DNA of 64,000 nucleotides, taken from NCBI GenBank assembly GCA_965224275.1, contig CBDCYR010000011.1, positions 186,001 to 250,000 of the forward strand, read 5' to 3'. Every line of letters begins with the position of its first letter. Positions within the stretch are counted from its first letter, which is position 1. The translations under genes and the position numbers were made by a program. Below are positions 36,264 through 44,650 of this stretch, one piece after another. The stretch comes from CAUZWH01 sp965224275. GTDB lineage: Bacteria > Pseudomonadota > Alphaproteobacteria > SHVV01. Under the pieces are notes generated by a model that ran no database searches, had not been told where the DNA came from, and saw only the letters and a list, made by a program, of their open reading frames with translations.

Positions 36264-37445
36264 CTAATTCGACCAGAAACTTTCGGGGACGAGTTCGGTC
36301 GTTCCTTTATCGGTCCACTTCACGAGGATGACCTTTTTGTTCAGTGCATCACCCGATCCATCCCAACCGATACTGCCGATGATCGAATCGACGGCCTTGG
36401 TGGAGGCGAATGCTTCGCGGATCGATTCGCGCGATAGATCCTTGGCCTTGTTCATCATCTTGGCGAGGATGATGACGCCGTCAGCAGCCAGCATTTCCCA
36501 CTGATCGGGCTCGCGATTGTGCATTTTCCAGAACGCCTTGTAGAGATCCTGCACATAGGCCCGCTTGTCATCGTGCGAGAAAAACGCCCACGTTACCGTG
36601 GTGCCAACCTTGCCTTGCGACATCTTCCAGTAGTCGGGGCCCTGGGCCACGAGATCGGCGATCGCGGGCTGGTTCATGCCCATCTCACGCGCCTGCTTGA
36701 TGAGCAGTCCCGAATCGAATGCCTGCGCCACCAGGAAGAAGGCATCGATGCCGGCGCCCTTTGACTTGGTCAATTGGGCGCTCCAATCGGGTTCGCCGAC
36801 CTTGGCGCTGCCTTCGATAAGCTCGATGCCGAGATCCTTGGCGACCTTGCGATAAACGATCGCGTTGGCGGCAGCGGCTTCGTCGTCATTGTTGAACATC
36901 AAGGCGGCTTTGTTGATGTTGAACTTCTTTTGCATCTTCGACATCACCACCGGCACCCCAACCGGGGCCATCGGAATGATGCGCCAGACATAGGGATTGA
37001 ACTTGCCGAGCCGCCAATGGCCGCCGGAATCGTAGGCAAACACAGGAATTTTAAACTGTTCGATCTGGTCGTGAACGGCGGCCAGAATCGAGGTCGCGCT
37101 AATCCCGAGCAGCGCCGGTACTTTCGGATTGCGGGCCAGTTTCTTGAACATGGTGACCGCGGCCGGCATGTCGGTAAACGGTGCATCCGAAGGGATCAGT
37201 TTGATCGGCCGTCCTTTGACGCCGCCAAGCTGCTTGTTGACGATCTCGACGCCAAGCACGGCGCCGTTCATCATCACCTCGCCATAACCGGCGGCGGCGC
37301 CACTGAACGTTTGCAGGAATGGAATTTCGATTGGCTCGCCCTTGGCCTCAGCGGCAAGCGCGCCGGACGTTGTTACGGTCATACTCAGAGCGACGGCGGC
37401 TGCGGCGCCACCCAAACGCGCCATCCAGTTACCCGTGGCTGTCAT
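36264..37445 (-). CDS. livK: Branched-chain-type ABC importer substrate-binding protein
   Basis: A 393-residue periplasmic binding protein. A signal peptide (about residues 1-32, ending GALAAEA) precedes the type I fold, which starts IEIPFLQTFSGAAAGYGE. GVEIVNKQLGGVKGRPIKLI and the hinge LLGISATSILAAVHDQIE are typical of LivK relatives. The ATG at 37445 follows GGGAGGTTCC. It is the first gene of a seven-gene minus-strand run (livK, livG, livF, livH, livM, LLM monooxygenase, Rieske). The ligand is unknown; the run of oxygenases suggests an aromatic or heterocyclic compound. Confidence 0.88.
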   Translation of the reverse strand: MTATGNWMARLGGAAAAVALSMTVTTSGALAAEAKGEPIEIPFLQTFSGAAAGYGEVMMNGAVLGVEIVNKQLGGVKGRPIKLIPSDAPFTDMPAAVTMFKKLARNPKVPALLGISATSILAAVHDQIEQFKIPVFAYDSGGHWRLGKFNPYVWRIIPMAPVGVPVVMSKMQKKFNINKAALMFNNDDEAAAANAIVYRKVAKDLGIELIEGSAKVGEPDWSAQLTKSKGAGIDAFFLVAQAFDSGLLIKQAREMGMNQPAIADLVAQGPDYWKMSQGKVGTTVTWAFFSHDDKRAYVQDLYKAFWKMHNREPDQWEMLAADGVIILAKMMNKAKDLSRESIREAFASTKAVDSIIGSIGWDGSGDALNKKVILVKWTDKGTTELVPESFWSN

Positions 37446-37579
37446 TGGAACCTCCCTTGAGCCTGATCTCGGCGGAGACGGACGTCTCCGACGACTGTCA
37501 AAATCTCCCTTACAACTACAGCTTGTGATGGTGACGCACGCCTTTGCAAAAGGCAAACTGGGGCCGCACGGGTTCCAGA

Positions 37580-37698
37580 GCGAGTCGGAGCGCGGGGGTC
37601 AATGGGCGATAACCATTAATAGAACCTGGCGGATCTGTTTCGAGTTTTGTAGGGGCGACGCGCACCATGTGGAGATCGTTGATTCCCATCGAGGATAA
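37580..37698 (+). pseudogene. higB: HigB-like toxin, C-terminal remnant
   Basis: GQWAITINRTWRICFEF followed by GDAHHVEIVDSH is the C-terminal signature of HigB/RelE-type mRNA-cleaving toxins. The N-terminal half is missing or degraded, and the upstream frame has livK-promoter sequence instead. It ends 3 bp before the higA start, the usual order for higBA. Confidence 0.65.
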
Positions 37699-37701
37699 GC
37701 C

Positions 37702-37991
37702 ATGCATCCGATTTCACATCCTGGCCGGTTGCTCAAACGAGAACTCAAGGCCCGGAACCTGAGTGCCAACGGGTAACGCTCGATCTTGGCGTTCCATCTG
37801 GCCGTATCACCGATATTCTAAATGGCCGACGCTCGATCACGGCCGATACTGCGGTTCGCCTTGGTTACTATTTCGGCAACGGTGGACAGTTTTGGCACAA
37901 CCTTCAGGGCAGTACGACATCGCCGTGGTCGAGCACCAGCGCGGCGCGAGTCGCGGCAATACAACCTGATAGCGAGGCGACATGGACCTGA
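37702..37991 (+). pseudogene. higA: HigA-like antitoxin with a frameshift
   Basis: MHPISHPGRLLKRELKARNL is the typical N-terminus of HigA antitoxins. The frame breaks after SANG (TAA follows), and a frame shift of one restores LTLDLGVPSGRITDILNGRR with SITADTAVRLGYYFGNGG, the XRE-type helix-turn-helix. Its end overlaps the start of the Rid-like gene at 37982. The broken toxin and antitoxin together look like an abandoned addiction module. Confidence 0.7.
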
Positions 37992-38024
37992 TCGACAACC
38001 GGCGCGGCAACTATCGCTTCCTGA

Positions 38025-38956
38025 GAGGCCAACCCGAAACTAGTTGAGTGATTTCAGTCGGTTGTGGCTTACTCGGTTGTGTCAAAGCAAACGAGGAGGC
38101 ACAACATGTGGACCGAAATCACTCGCCCGAATTATGAGCGCCGTGGCGGGCGCTACGCAAGCGACCTGACGGATCGAGAGTGGGCGTTGATCGCGCCGCT
38201 CATGCCGCCGCGCAAGAAGATCGGCCGGCCGAGGACGACGGACCTGCGCCATGTCATGGATGCGGTCATGTACATGGCCTCGACGGGCTGCCAGTGGGCG
38301 ATGTTGCCGAACGACTTCCCTCCGCCTTCCACGGTCCAGCGCTATTTCTACGACTGGCGCTCCAACGGCCTGCTGGAGAGCATCAACCATCACCTGGTCA
38401 TGGCGGCCCGGGAGCTGGAAGGACGCGAGGCCGGCCCGAGCGCCGGGGTGATCGACAGCCAGAGCGTGAAAACCACGGAAAGCGGTGGTGTTCGGGGCTA
38501 TGACGCGGGCAAGAAGATCAAGGGCCGCAAGCGTCACATCGTCACCGATACACTCGGCCTGCTGGTCGGCCTGATCGTGCACGCAGCCGATATCCAGGAC
38601 CGCGACGGCGCGCCCGAGGTCCTCAAATCGATCCGTCATCGCTTCCCCCGGCTGCGTCACCTCTTCGCCGACGCCGCCTACGCGGGACCGAAACTCGAGG
38701 GCGCCCTTGAGGTCATCGGCCGCTGGAAGCTCGAGATCATCAAGCGCTCAGACACCGCCCAGGGCTTCGAGCTCCTGCCCAGACGATGGGTCGTCGAGAG
38801 GACCTTCGCCTGGCTCAACCGATGCCGTCGACTGGCCAAGGATTGGGAGAAATCAATCGCCTCCGCACAGGCATGGATTCTTGTCGCCAACATCCGACTC
38901 CTCACAAGGCGGCTCGCAAGGTACTGTTATCAAACATAGAGTTTCGAGTCGGACTC
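38025..38956 (+). mobile_element. IS5-family element copy 2, intact
   Basis: A complete 932-bp element. Terminal inverted repeats are GAGGCCAACCCGAAACT on the left and GAGTCCGACTCGAAACT (complement) on the right. It is flanked by TGA on both sides. The length and TNA duplication fit the IS1031/IS427-type groups of the IS5 family. One transposase gene fills it. Confidence 0.92.
38106..38939 (+). CDS. IS5-family transposase (copy 2)
   Basis: A 277-residue DDE transposase. The catalytic residues are Asp in VIDSQSVK, Asp in FADAAYAG and Glu in VVERTFAWLNR. The N-terminal LTDREWALIAPLMPP is the DUF4096-type helix-turn-helix. AGGAGG directly before the ATG at 38106 sets this start; an upstream start would add 14 residues. 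It is identical in protein sequence to copy 3. Confidence 0.92.
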   Translation: MWTEITRPNYERRGGRYASDLTDREWALIAPLMPPRKKIGRPRTTDLRHVMDAVMYMASTGCQWAMLPNDFPPPSTVQRYFYDWRSNGLLESINHHLVMAARELEGREAGPSAGVIDSQSVKTTESGGVRGYDAGKKIKGRKRHIVTDTLGLLVGLIVHAADIQDRDGAPEVLKSIRHRFPRLRHLFADAAYAGPKLEGALEVIGRWKLEIIKRSDTAQGFELLPRRWVVERTFAWLNRCRRLAKDWEKSIASAQAWILVANIRLLTRRLARYCYQT

Positions 38957-39709
38957 TGAGCGGCATCGCACCGTACTCGTCGGGTGTCGTCGCGGACGCC
39001 GGCTACGAGGTCGTCCACATGGTGCTGCACGAGCCACTTGCCTACCGCCGCGGCTTCGAGCGCATCGCCCAGCACCTCGACCGCGAAGGTCGGCCGCGCC
39101 AGGCGCTGTGCGCGATCGAACTACGGCTGCCCGAGCCGGTCTCGTTCGACGGATTCGCCGCATTCAACGAAGGCTACCAGGCGCTGCTCGGCGAATGGGA
39201 TCTGACCCTCGACGGTATCAACCCGGTGGCCCGCACCAACGTTGCGCCCGAGGTCGCCAGCCTAGCCGAGCCCGTCCTTTACGCCTTTTCTTATACGCGC
39301 GCCGCCGATGTAAGCCGCAGCACCTTCATCGTTGCCGGTGCCGGCGACGTGAGCGATTTGGCCGATCGCGCCATTATTCGCGCCGGCGAGACATCGGCCG
39401 ACGCGATGCGCGAAAAGGCGACCCAAGTGATGGGGAAAATGGAGGCCCGGTTGCGCAGCCTCGGCGTCGGCTGGAGCGATGTTACCGCGGTCGACATCTA
39501 TACCGTACAGACGCTCGAGGCGTATCTGCGCGATGTGGTGCTGGCGCCGATGCGCGAAGGCAGCGTCCACGGCATTCACTGGCACTATGCACGCCCGCCT
39601 ATCCAGGGCCTCGAATTCGAGATGGACGTGCGCGGCGTCTTGACCGAATTACGTCTGGGCTGAGCGCGCGCCGCCATCCGCTGAGGCGTGTGGCGCGCGC
39701 GTTATGTAG

Positions 39710-39852
39710 CTAGTGCATTTCAGGATTGCGTCGACTCGGCCATCCCGCTCCCCCGGCCCAACCACCCCCAGGGTACCCTCCAAGAGTCTCCGATAGGGTG
39801 GTGGTTGGGCCGGGGGAGCGGGATGGGTCGAGCCAATCCTGAAATGCTCTAG
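39710..39852. mobile_element. MITE-2, a 143-bp inverted-repeat element
   Basis: Nearly the whole element folds back: the left arm TGCATTTCAGGATTGCGTCG...CCCCCGGCCCAACCACC pairs with the right arm GGTGGTTGGGCCGGGGG...AATCCTGAAATGC. Both ends carry CTAG. It encodes nothing. The right end contains the TAG stop codon of the alpha/beta hydrolase gene. One arm recurs at 8627-8655. The different arms show it is not a relative of the 270-bp MITE, though the CTAG target is the same. Confidence 0.85.
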
Positions 39853-40934
39853 CCAAGATGCTCGGCGAGAAAATCGGCCATCGCCGGTTTGATCAGGTGC
39901 GACCGGTCGTGGCAGCAGTGGCCACTGTCCTCGTAGAAGATGACCTCGAGCGGCGCTTTCGCCTCGGCGCGCACGCGATCGAGGCCGCCCGGCGCGGCGA
40001 TCGGATCGCGTCCGCCCTGCACCACCATCATCGGGCAGCGGATCTTCTCGACATGGCCGGCGAGGTTGTAGCCCTCGTAGAACGCTTCCGCCGCGGCCAA
40101 AGAATCGAGCCCGGCGGCGCGGACGAAATGGGCAAGGGAAGCTGGCGGCATATGTGGCAGCTGGCTCGCATCGTACAGTAAGCCCCACGCCACGACAGCG
40201 CGGACGCGCGGGTCGGACGCCGCCCTGAACGCCAGGTGACCACCGGAACTGCGTCCCAACACCCCGATGCGATCCGCATCGACCTCGGGCCGGTCTTGCA
40301 GATAGTCGATCACGGCGGACACGGCACGCTCGAAGTCGAGGATCAGAGGCAGCTTAGACAGAGTCTCGCCCTGCCCGGGCCCATCGAACGCCAGGGTCGC
40401 GATGCCACGGGCGATCAGGACTTCCGTCAGCGCGAAGGCGTCCTCCTTGGTGGTATCGAGGCCGCCGACGAGGATCGCGCAGGCTGACAGCGATGAACCA
40501 TCGGGAACCCGCAGATAGGCCGGAAAGGTGATCTCGTCGAACGGGATCGCCACCGGTTCGAGCGGCGGTTGCAGCAACGGCGCCGCCTCGCTGAACAAGG
40601 CTTGCTTGCGTAGAACCGCCTCGAGGCGTTGCTCCGGCCGGTCGTCGGTGTGGAAGCCCTGGGCGAAGTGACAGTAGAGCGATGCCCGCCACAGCGCCTC
40701 ACCGGCGCTGCGGCGACGGCCGTGCTCGAGCGCGGCGCCGGCAACCGCCTCGTGAATGCTGGCGGCTTTGAGCCACGATCGGCACCAGTCCTGTGGTCCC
40801 TCGATGCTCGCTTGGATATCCATTAGATCGCGATAGTGGACGCCGTCGGACAGCAGGCGGTGGATGAGGTTGCCGATCGTCTGGTCAACAGATTGTCGGG
40901 CATCGTGCGGGGTTGGGGGCGACGACATTGTCAA
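39849..40934 (-). CDS. Alpha/beta hydrolase with N-terminal helical domain (C-C or amide hydrolase type)
   Basis: A 361-residue serine hydrolase with a helical N-terminal domain of about 120 residues and an alpha/beta core. The nucleophile elbow is GRSSGGHLAF (Ser), with Asp in VVQGGRDPIAAP and His in DSGHCCHDRSH. This architecture resembles 2,6-dihydroxypseudooxynicotine hydrolase and related enzymes that cleave C-C bonds in N-heterocycle pathways, as well as FrsA-like esterases. It begins 5 bp after the LigB-type gene on the same strand, so the two are surely co-translated. Its stop codon lies inside the end of MITE-2. Confidence 0.82.
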   Translation of the reverse strand: MTMSSPPTPHDARQSVDQTIGNLIHRLLSDGVHYRDLMDIQASIEGPQDWCRSWLKAASIHEAVAGAALEHGRRRSAGEALWRASLYCHFAQGFHTDDRPEQRLEAVLRKQALFSEAAPLLQPPLEPVAIPFDEITFPAYLRVPDGSSLSACAILVGGLDTTKEDAFALTEVLIARGIATLAFDGPGQGETLSKLPLILDFERAVSAVIDYLQDRPEVDADRIGVLGRSSGGHLAFRAASDPRVRAVVAWGLLYDASQLPHMPPASLAHFVRAAGLDSLAAAEAFYEGYNLAGHVEKIRCPMMVVQGGRDPIAAPGGLDRVRAEAKAPLEVIFYEDSGHCCHDRSHLIKPAMADFLAEHLG

Positions 40935-40939
40935 CGATC

Positions 40940-42040
40940 CTACGACGGGTCCGATAACGCCGACGACTTGTCGCGCTGGGCATCGACCGCGCGCATCGCC
41001 CCGAACACCAGAAGCGGGTGAATGCCGAAATCGTCGCGCAGCTCCACCTCCTTGAGGCGGTGGAGCGCCTCACGTTCGCCGGGACCAAGCCGATAGCCGT
41101 CCGAGAACCCGTTGGGATCGCGCAGAAAGGAAACGCACGCGTCGTCGCTGACCCGCAGCGCATGCACGGCCCGCGACAACTCGCCGCGGTCCGACGCGGT
41201 CCGCCCATAGTAGAGCGTCTCGTCGGCCTTGGTCGATGTGCCGGTCCAGCCGAGGACGGCGTAATTGTGATGCCAGTTTGGTTCGTACAGAGCGACCTCG
41301 GGCTGCCGGTCGCCGATCGCACCGGCAACGATCAAAATCGGCCTCACCTCGACGTTGCCAGAGCGGTCGAGCGCGGTCGCGTCATAGCTCAGTACAAACC
41401 TTAAGTTGCCCTCCGACGCTTTCTTGAAGATCTCTTCGTCGGTGGCGTCGTCGGGGCCTGGGTCGGCGTAGCGAGCCGTCGCTGGGTAGTGGGAAAGACC
41501 GCCACTGGCGACCAGCACGGCCCGGCGTCCCATGCGCTTGAGGGCGCGGTCGAGGGCCTGACCGAAGGCGAAGCAACGTTCCGGCGAGGGCTGCGGCGGG
41601 ACGTAGGAATTGACCAAAAGCGGCAGCCAGTAAGTGTCGCGGGGGTACCCCATGAACTCGACCGGGATCGTGAAGAAGGTTCCGACTGGCGCGGTTAGCG
41701 TGAACGCGGGGTCGAAGCCCTCTTCCTGCAGATTGGTGACGAGCGCGTAGCCGGCACTGCCGTCGACGTTCCACAACCCAGCGTGATCATCCTCACCGAG
41801 GGCGCCGTTGCCGCAGTGGACAACGAACGGCGGTACCGCATGGAGCGCAAAATCGTCGCCGTGATCGTTCGAGACGACGATCAGCAGATCGGGCTCGAGT
41901 GCCCTGAACTTGTCGCCGATCTCCGCCATCGCTGCGCGTACCCGCGCGACCTGCGCGGCATCTTCGGTCGGCGGCAGGCTCAGCATCTGTGGCGCGTGCG
42001 GCACCACGGCTGCGCCGATGATCCCGGTGTTGGATTGCAT
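40940..42040 (-). CDS. LigB-type class III extradiol ring-cleavage dioxygenase
   Basis: A 366-residue protein of the LigB/class III extradiol dioxygenase superfamily. Probable Fe(II) ligands are His15 (VPHAPQM) and His60 (SNDHGDDF), with an acid-base histidine in GLSHYPATARY. These enzymes open catecholic or hydroxypyridine rings with O2. It lies 16 bp after the truncated Rieske gene and just before the hydrolase, giving an oxygenase, ring-cleavage and hydrolase order that makes biochemical sense. It is in the size range of 2-aminophenol or DHPCA-type members; the true substrate is unknown. Confidence 0.85.
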   Translation of the reverse strand: MQSNTGIIGAAVVPHAPQMLSLPPTEDAAQVARVRAAMAEIGDKFRALEPDLLIVVSNDHGDDFALHAVPPFVVHCGNGALGEDDHAGLWNVDGSAGYALVTNLQEEGFDPAFTLTAPVGTFFTIPVEFMGYPRDTYWLPLLVNSYVPPQPSPERCFAFGQALDRALKRMGRRAVLVASGGLSHYPATARYADPGPDDATDEEIFKKASEGNLRFVLSYDATALDRSGNVEVRPILIVAGAIGDRQPEVALYEPNWHHNYAVLGWTGTSTKADETLYYGRTASDRGELSRAVHALRVSDDACVSFLRDPNGFSDGYRLGPGEREALHRLKEVELRDDFGIHPLLVFGAMRAVDAQRDKSSALSDPS

Positions 42041-42056
42041 GTGTTGCTCCTATCGC

Positions 42057-42400
42057 TTACCGAAGATGGGTGAGTCGGAACTCGCCGGCCAGCACCCGGC
42101 GTCCGAAGCCGAGCAGCTGTTCGCGGTCGGCTTCCGACGTCGCCGCGGCCGGCGCCTCGATGACCGCGTTCTGAGTATAGGTACGGATCGGCCCACCGTT
42201 GCTGCGGTCCAGCCCCATTGGATCGCGACCGTCGGCGACCGCTTGTATGCCCTCGCGCAGCATACGTCGAAACATCGCCACACCGCGATCGCTGGTCGCC
42301 AGGTGTTCTCGCGCGTGGACCGCGATCGGTCCCTGCGAAACGACCGCATCGTAGTCGCCAGGGCGCTGCTGGCGTTCCTCGTAAGGTCGATCACCGAGCG
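42057..42400 (-). pseudogene. Rieske oxygenase alpha subunit, C-terminal fragment
   Basis: Only the last 110 or so residues remain: GDYDAVVSQGPIAVHAREHL, TSDRGVAMFRRMLREGI and the tail DPMGLDRSNGGPIRTYTQN. These match the C-terminus of phthalate-4,5-dioxygenase-type alpha subunits. The Rieske and iron-binding parts have been replaced, from about 42410 onwards, by integrase and nuclease fragments. It was the first gene of the LigB/hydrolase operon, so the operon has lost both its oxygenase and probably its promoter. Confidence 0.75.
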
Positions 42401-42417
42401 CGCCGAAGTGATGCGAA

Positions 42418-42606
42418 TGTGGCACTGGCGAACCTTCAGGCCAACCTGGAACTGGAGGACGTTGCCGCGATCACCGACGCAACCAAGAGCGTCGTACAAG
42501 CCTATAACAAAGATGACTGCATTTCCGCTGCAGGGTTGCGGGATTGGCTGGAAACACTACGCGATCAACTGATTGCCGGCGGCGTGGAGGTGCCGCGCCC
42601 CAAGCC
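42418..42606 (+). pseudogene. TM0106-type RecB-like nuclease fragment
   Basis: About 60 residues (ALANLQANLELEDVAAITDA, then YNKDDCISAAGLRDWLETLR) match the RNase H-like part of TM0106/YprB-type nucleases, where the YNxxDC motif binds metal. Nothing of the gene is present on either side. It starts exactly where the Rieske fragment stops. Confidence 0.55.
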
Positions 42607-42609
42607 GGG

Positions 42610-42770
42610 TGAAACGGAGGTCGTGAAGGCGCACATCCTCGATACCGGCCTCGCGGCGAACCCGGTACCACAGTGCGAGATTATCGCTGTACGGCCGATC
42701 CGGATTGCGCGGCGACGGGAACACGAAGGGACTTGCGTCCCGCGGCGGGCGCTGAAGCGCCACGCTGGCA
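42610..42770 (-). pseudogene. Tyrosine recombinase fragment
   Basis: FVFPSPRNPDRPYSDNLALW followed by REAGIEDVRLHDLR is the box II start of a tyrosine recombinase (HDLRHT motif truncated to HDLRF). Downstream frames do not continue it. The segment near GAGGTCGTGAAGGCGCACAT resembles, in complement, the same motif in the second integrase at 45.6 kb. Confidence 0.6.
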
Positions 42771-42886
42771 CCCGGCCATCCCCCATTGCAACTTGAATAT
42801 CTGCATCCCGAAAACCGCCACGACGGATCGCCGTTCTTCGAACGCCGCTTCGCTGCTTCGCGAACCTATATACGCCGTCGTTCGGC

Positions 42887-43189
42887 TCAGAACGGATCAC
42901 TGCCTTCTTCGGACACCATGGACCTGGCGGCCTCGGCAACCTTCCTTCCCGGCAATACGCCCTTGTCGAGAAACGTCCGCAGACTGCGCTCCGTGATATC
43001 GATGCCGCCTGATTTCAAAACCTCATGCATTTGAGCCACCGTCACGCCCTTCGCCTGTTGCGCGATCAGCCGCTTCCGCAAACGGTCCAGCACATCCGTT
43101 AGGCTCAGCTTAGGCGGCACAAGTTTCGACAATTCACCATCTATGGCATCGAAGTCGATATCCGCTTCATTGAAGCGTTTCGCCGGCAT
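42887..43189 (-). CDS. Hypothetical 100-residue protein next to the integrases
   Basis: A small, charged protein with MPAKRFNEADIDFDAIDG at the N-terminus and two predicted helix-rich stretches (SLTDVLDRLRKRLIAQQAKG and ITERSLRTFLDKGVLPG). The second resembles a helix-turn-helix. I do not recognise the family; similar short proteins occur on mobile elements. It follows a 53-residue ORF on the same strand by 33 bp. Confidence 0.5.
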   Translation of the reverse strand: MPAKRFNEADIDFDAIDGELSKLVPPKLSLTDVLDRLRKRLIAQQAKGVTVAQMHEVLKSGGIDITERSLRTFLDKGVLPGRKVAEAARSMVSEEGSDPF

Positions 43190-43222
43190 TGTCCATCTCC
43201 CGCCTGTTTACAGAATCCGCGA

Positions 43223-43384
43223 TCAGGCCCGGATTCTGCCATTGCCCCTACAGCCGGTCAATTCCGCCATTCGAACGACCATTTCAAGTGTGCCGCCACG
43301 TTCCAAGGCAGGACCAAATTCCCCTTGATCTCCGACGATGCAGTCTATATCCTCTCGCGAAACATCAGTGAGAGTATAAGACAT
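43223..43384 (-). CDS. Small ORF of 53 residues, possible mobile-element protein
   Basis: From an ATG at 43384, MSYTLTDVSREDIDCIVGDQ leads to a stop at 43223. The composition looks coding, and the gene is placed before the 100-residue ORF with a palindrome 10 bp upstream. No family is recognised. It is divergent from the integrase. Confidence 0.4.
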   Translation of the reverse strand: MSYTLTDVSREDIDCIVGDQGEFGPALERGGTLEMVVRMAELTGCRGNGRIRA

Positions 43385-43394
43385 TGCACACCTC

Positions 43395-43409
43395 TGCACA
43401 GAATGTGCA
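43395..43409. promoter_or_regulatory. Operator-like palindrome between small ORFs and integrase
   Basis: TGCACA-GAA-TGTGCA is a perfect 6-bp inverted repeat. A further TGCACA lies at 43385. It stands in the divergent region between the small ORFs and the first integrase and could bind a repressor. Confidence 0.5.
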
Positions 43410-43521
43410 CGTTAAAACCCAAGCAAAACTGCCCACTTTAGCACCGGTTTTTCTTTCGTCATTCGTCGGGACAGGCACTGCAAACCTGCCCCGGTTGCAA
43501 CTCGAATCGGGAGAAAAGACC

Positions 43522-44647
43522 ATGCGGAATCTTTCCCCTAAACCAGTCTCGTGTCGACCGTCTAAAGCCACGCAACTTTACCTACGATATCCGTGATACC
43601 GACCTTAAAGGCTTCGGGATCAGGATCCTGCCCTCGGGCAAGAAAAGCTACTTCCTGCAAACGCAATACGAAAGACAACGCCGCTGGACGAAGATCGGCG
43701 ATGCCGACGCCATGCCTGAGATCGAGGCCCGGTCGCAAACGCGATCGTTGTTGGCGGCCATCAGGACAGGACAGAACAGTGTCCCCGCACAGCCGGCAGA
43801 GATCGCTTTCGAGGCGGTCGCCGACGAGGTGTTCTCCTATTACCGGAGGCACTGGAAACCGCGCACGCTCGCTGTCAACGTGAACTACTACGAGAACCAT
43901 ATTCTGCCATGGTTCAAGGAGCGGCCGATTGCCGGCATTACACGGCCTGAGGTGCTGGAATGGTTCGAGTCCCTTCATGCGAAGCCAGCGTCGGCGAACC
44001 GATCCCTGCCGGTGCTATCGGTCATCCTGCGGCAGGCCGAGGTGTACGGATACAGGCCAGAGGACAGCAATCCTTGCAAAGACATCAAGCGTTACCGCCG
44101 CCGTGCGCGGGAACGCTTCCTGTCGCCGGACGAGATTCGCCGCGTCGTCGAGGTTCTGAACCGGTATGATGAGACGCGCCCGGCCCAGGCGGACTTTATC
44201 CGGCTGCTGTTACTGACGGGGTGCCGAAAAGGCGAGTTGCTGACCCTCAAATGGCGGGATTACCGGGAAGGCAAGCTCTTCCTTCGGGATAGCAAGAACG
44301 GGCCGCGAACGGTCTGGCTGTCGTCCGCCGCGCGGGAGGTCCTAAAACGGTTGCCCAGGAAAAATGCGTGGGTCTTTCCCTCGCCTTACCGGGCCACGGA
44401 GCATCTAGCGGAGATCACCGAGTTCTGGCAGGACGTGCGGACGGAAGCCGGCGTGCCCGATGTCCGTCCGCACGATCTCAGGCACACCTACGCCAGCATC
44501 GCCCTCATGCATGGCGAAACCGTCCTGACCATTGGCCGTTTGCTGGGGCACAATCATCCGGGGACCACGCTCAAATACACTAACTTCGCCGATGCGGCGG
44601 CCCGTGAGGCGGTCGATACCGTCTCGTCGGTCCTGCGGAGGGTCTGA
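43522..44647 (+). pseudogene. Tyrosine recombinase (integrase) 1, probably frameshifted near its start
   Basis: From 43562 an open frame encodes a near-complete integrase: an Arm-binding-like DUF4102 part (TDLKGFGIRILPSGKKSYFL), a core-binding domain and the catalytic domain with Arg in LTGCRKGELL, His-x-x-Arg in HDLRHTYAS, His in LLGHNHPGTT and Tyr in TLKYTNF. The expected start MRNLSPKPVS at 43522 is in another frame, so one base has been gained or lost between 43522 and 43562. The best in-frame ATG (43712) would cut off the DNA-arm-binding part. GGGAGAAAAG before 43522 supports that as the original start. Confidence 0.7.
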
Positions 44648-44650
44648 GCC

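Larger units (their letters stand above)
37982..39663 (+). pseudogene. Rid/YjgF-like protein gene split by IS5 copy 2
   Basis: The first piece, ATG at 37982 to 38024, encodes MDLIDNRRGNYRFL. The second, from 38960, continues SGIAPYSSGVVADAGYEVVH to the stop at 39663. Removing the IS and one TGA copy joins them in frame, giving about 248 residues. The C-terminal half (AMREKATQVMGKMEARLRSL then DVTAVDIYTVQ) resembles RidA/2-aminomuconate-deaminase-type proteins. A role in removing ammonia from an amino-muconate-like ring-opening product fits the neighbouring LigB gene, but this is inference. The gene is inactivated here unless the IS leaves. Confidence 0.75.

Noticed and set aside
1060..38956. 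A composite transposon carrying the catabolic genes between inverted IS5 copies 1 and 2
   Set aside because: Each IS5 copy has its own 3-bp duplication (TAA/TAA, TGA/TGA, TAA/TAA) and copies 1 and 2 each split one host gene, so they are separate simple insertions.
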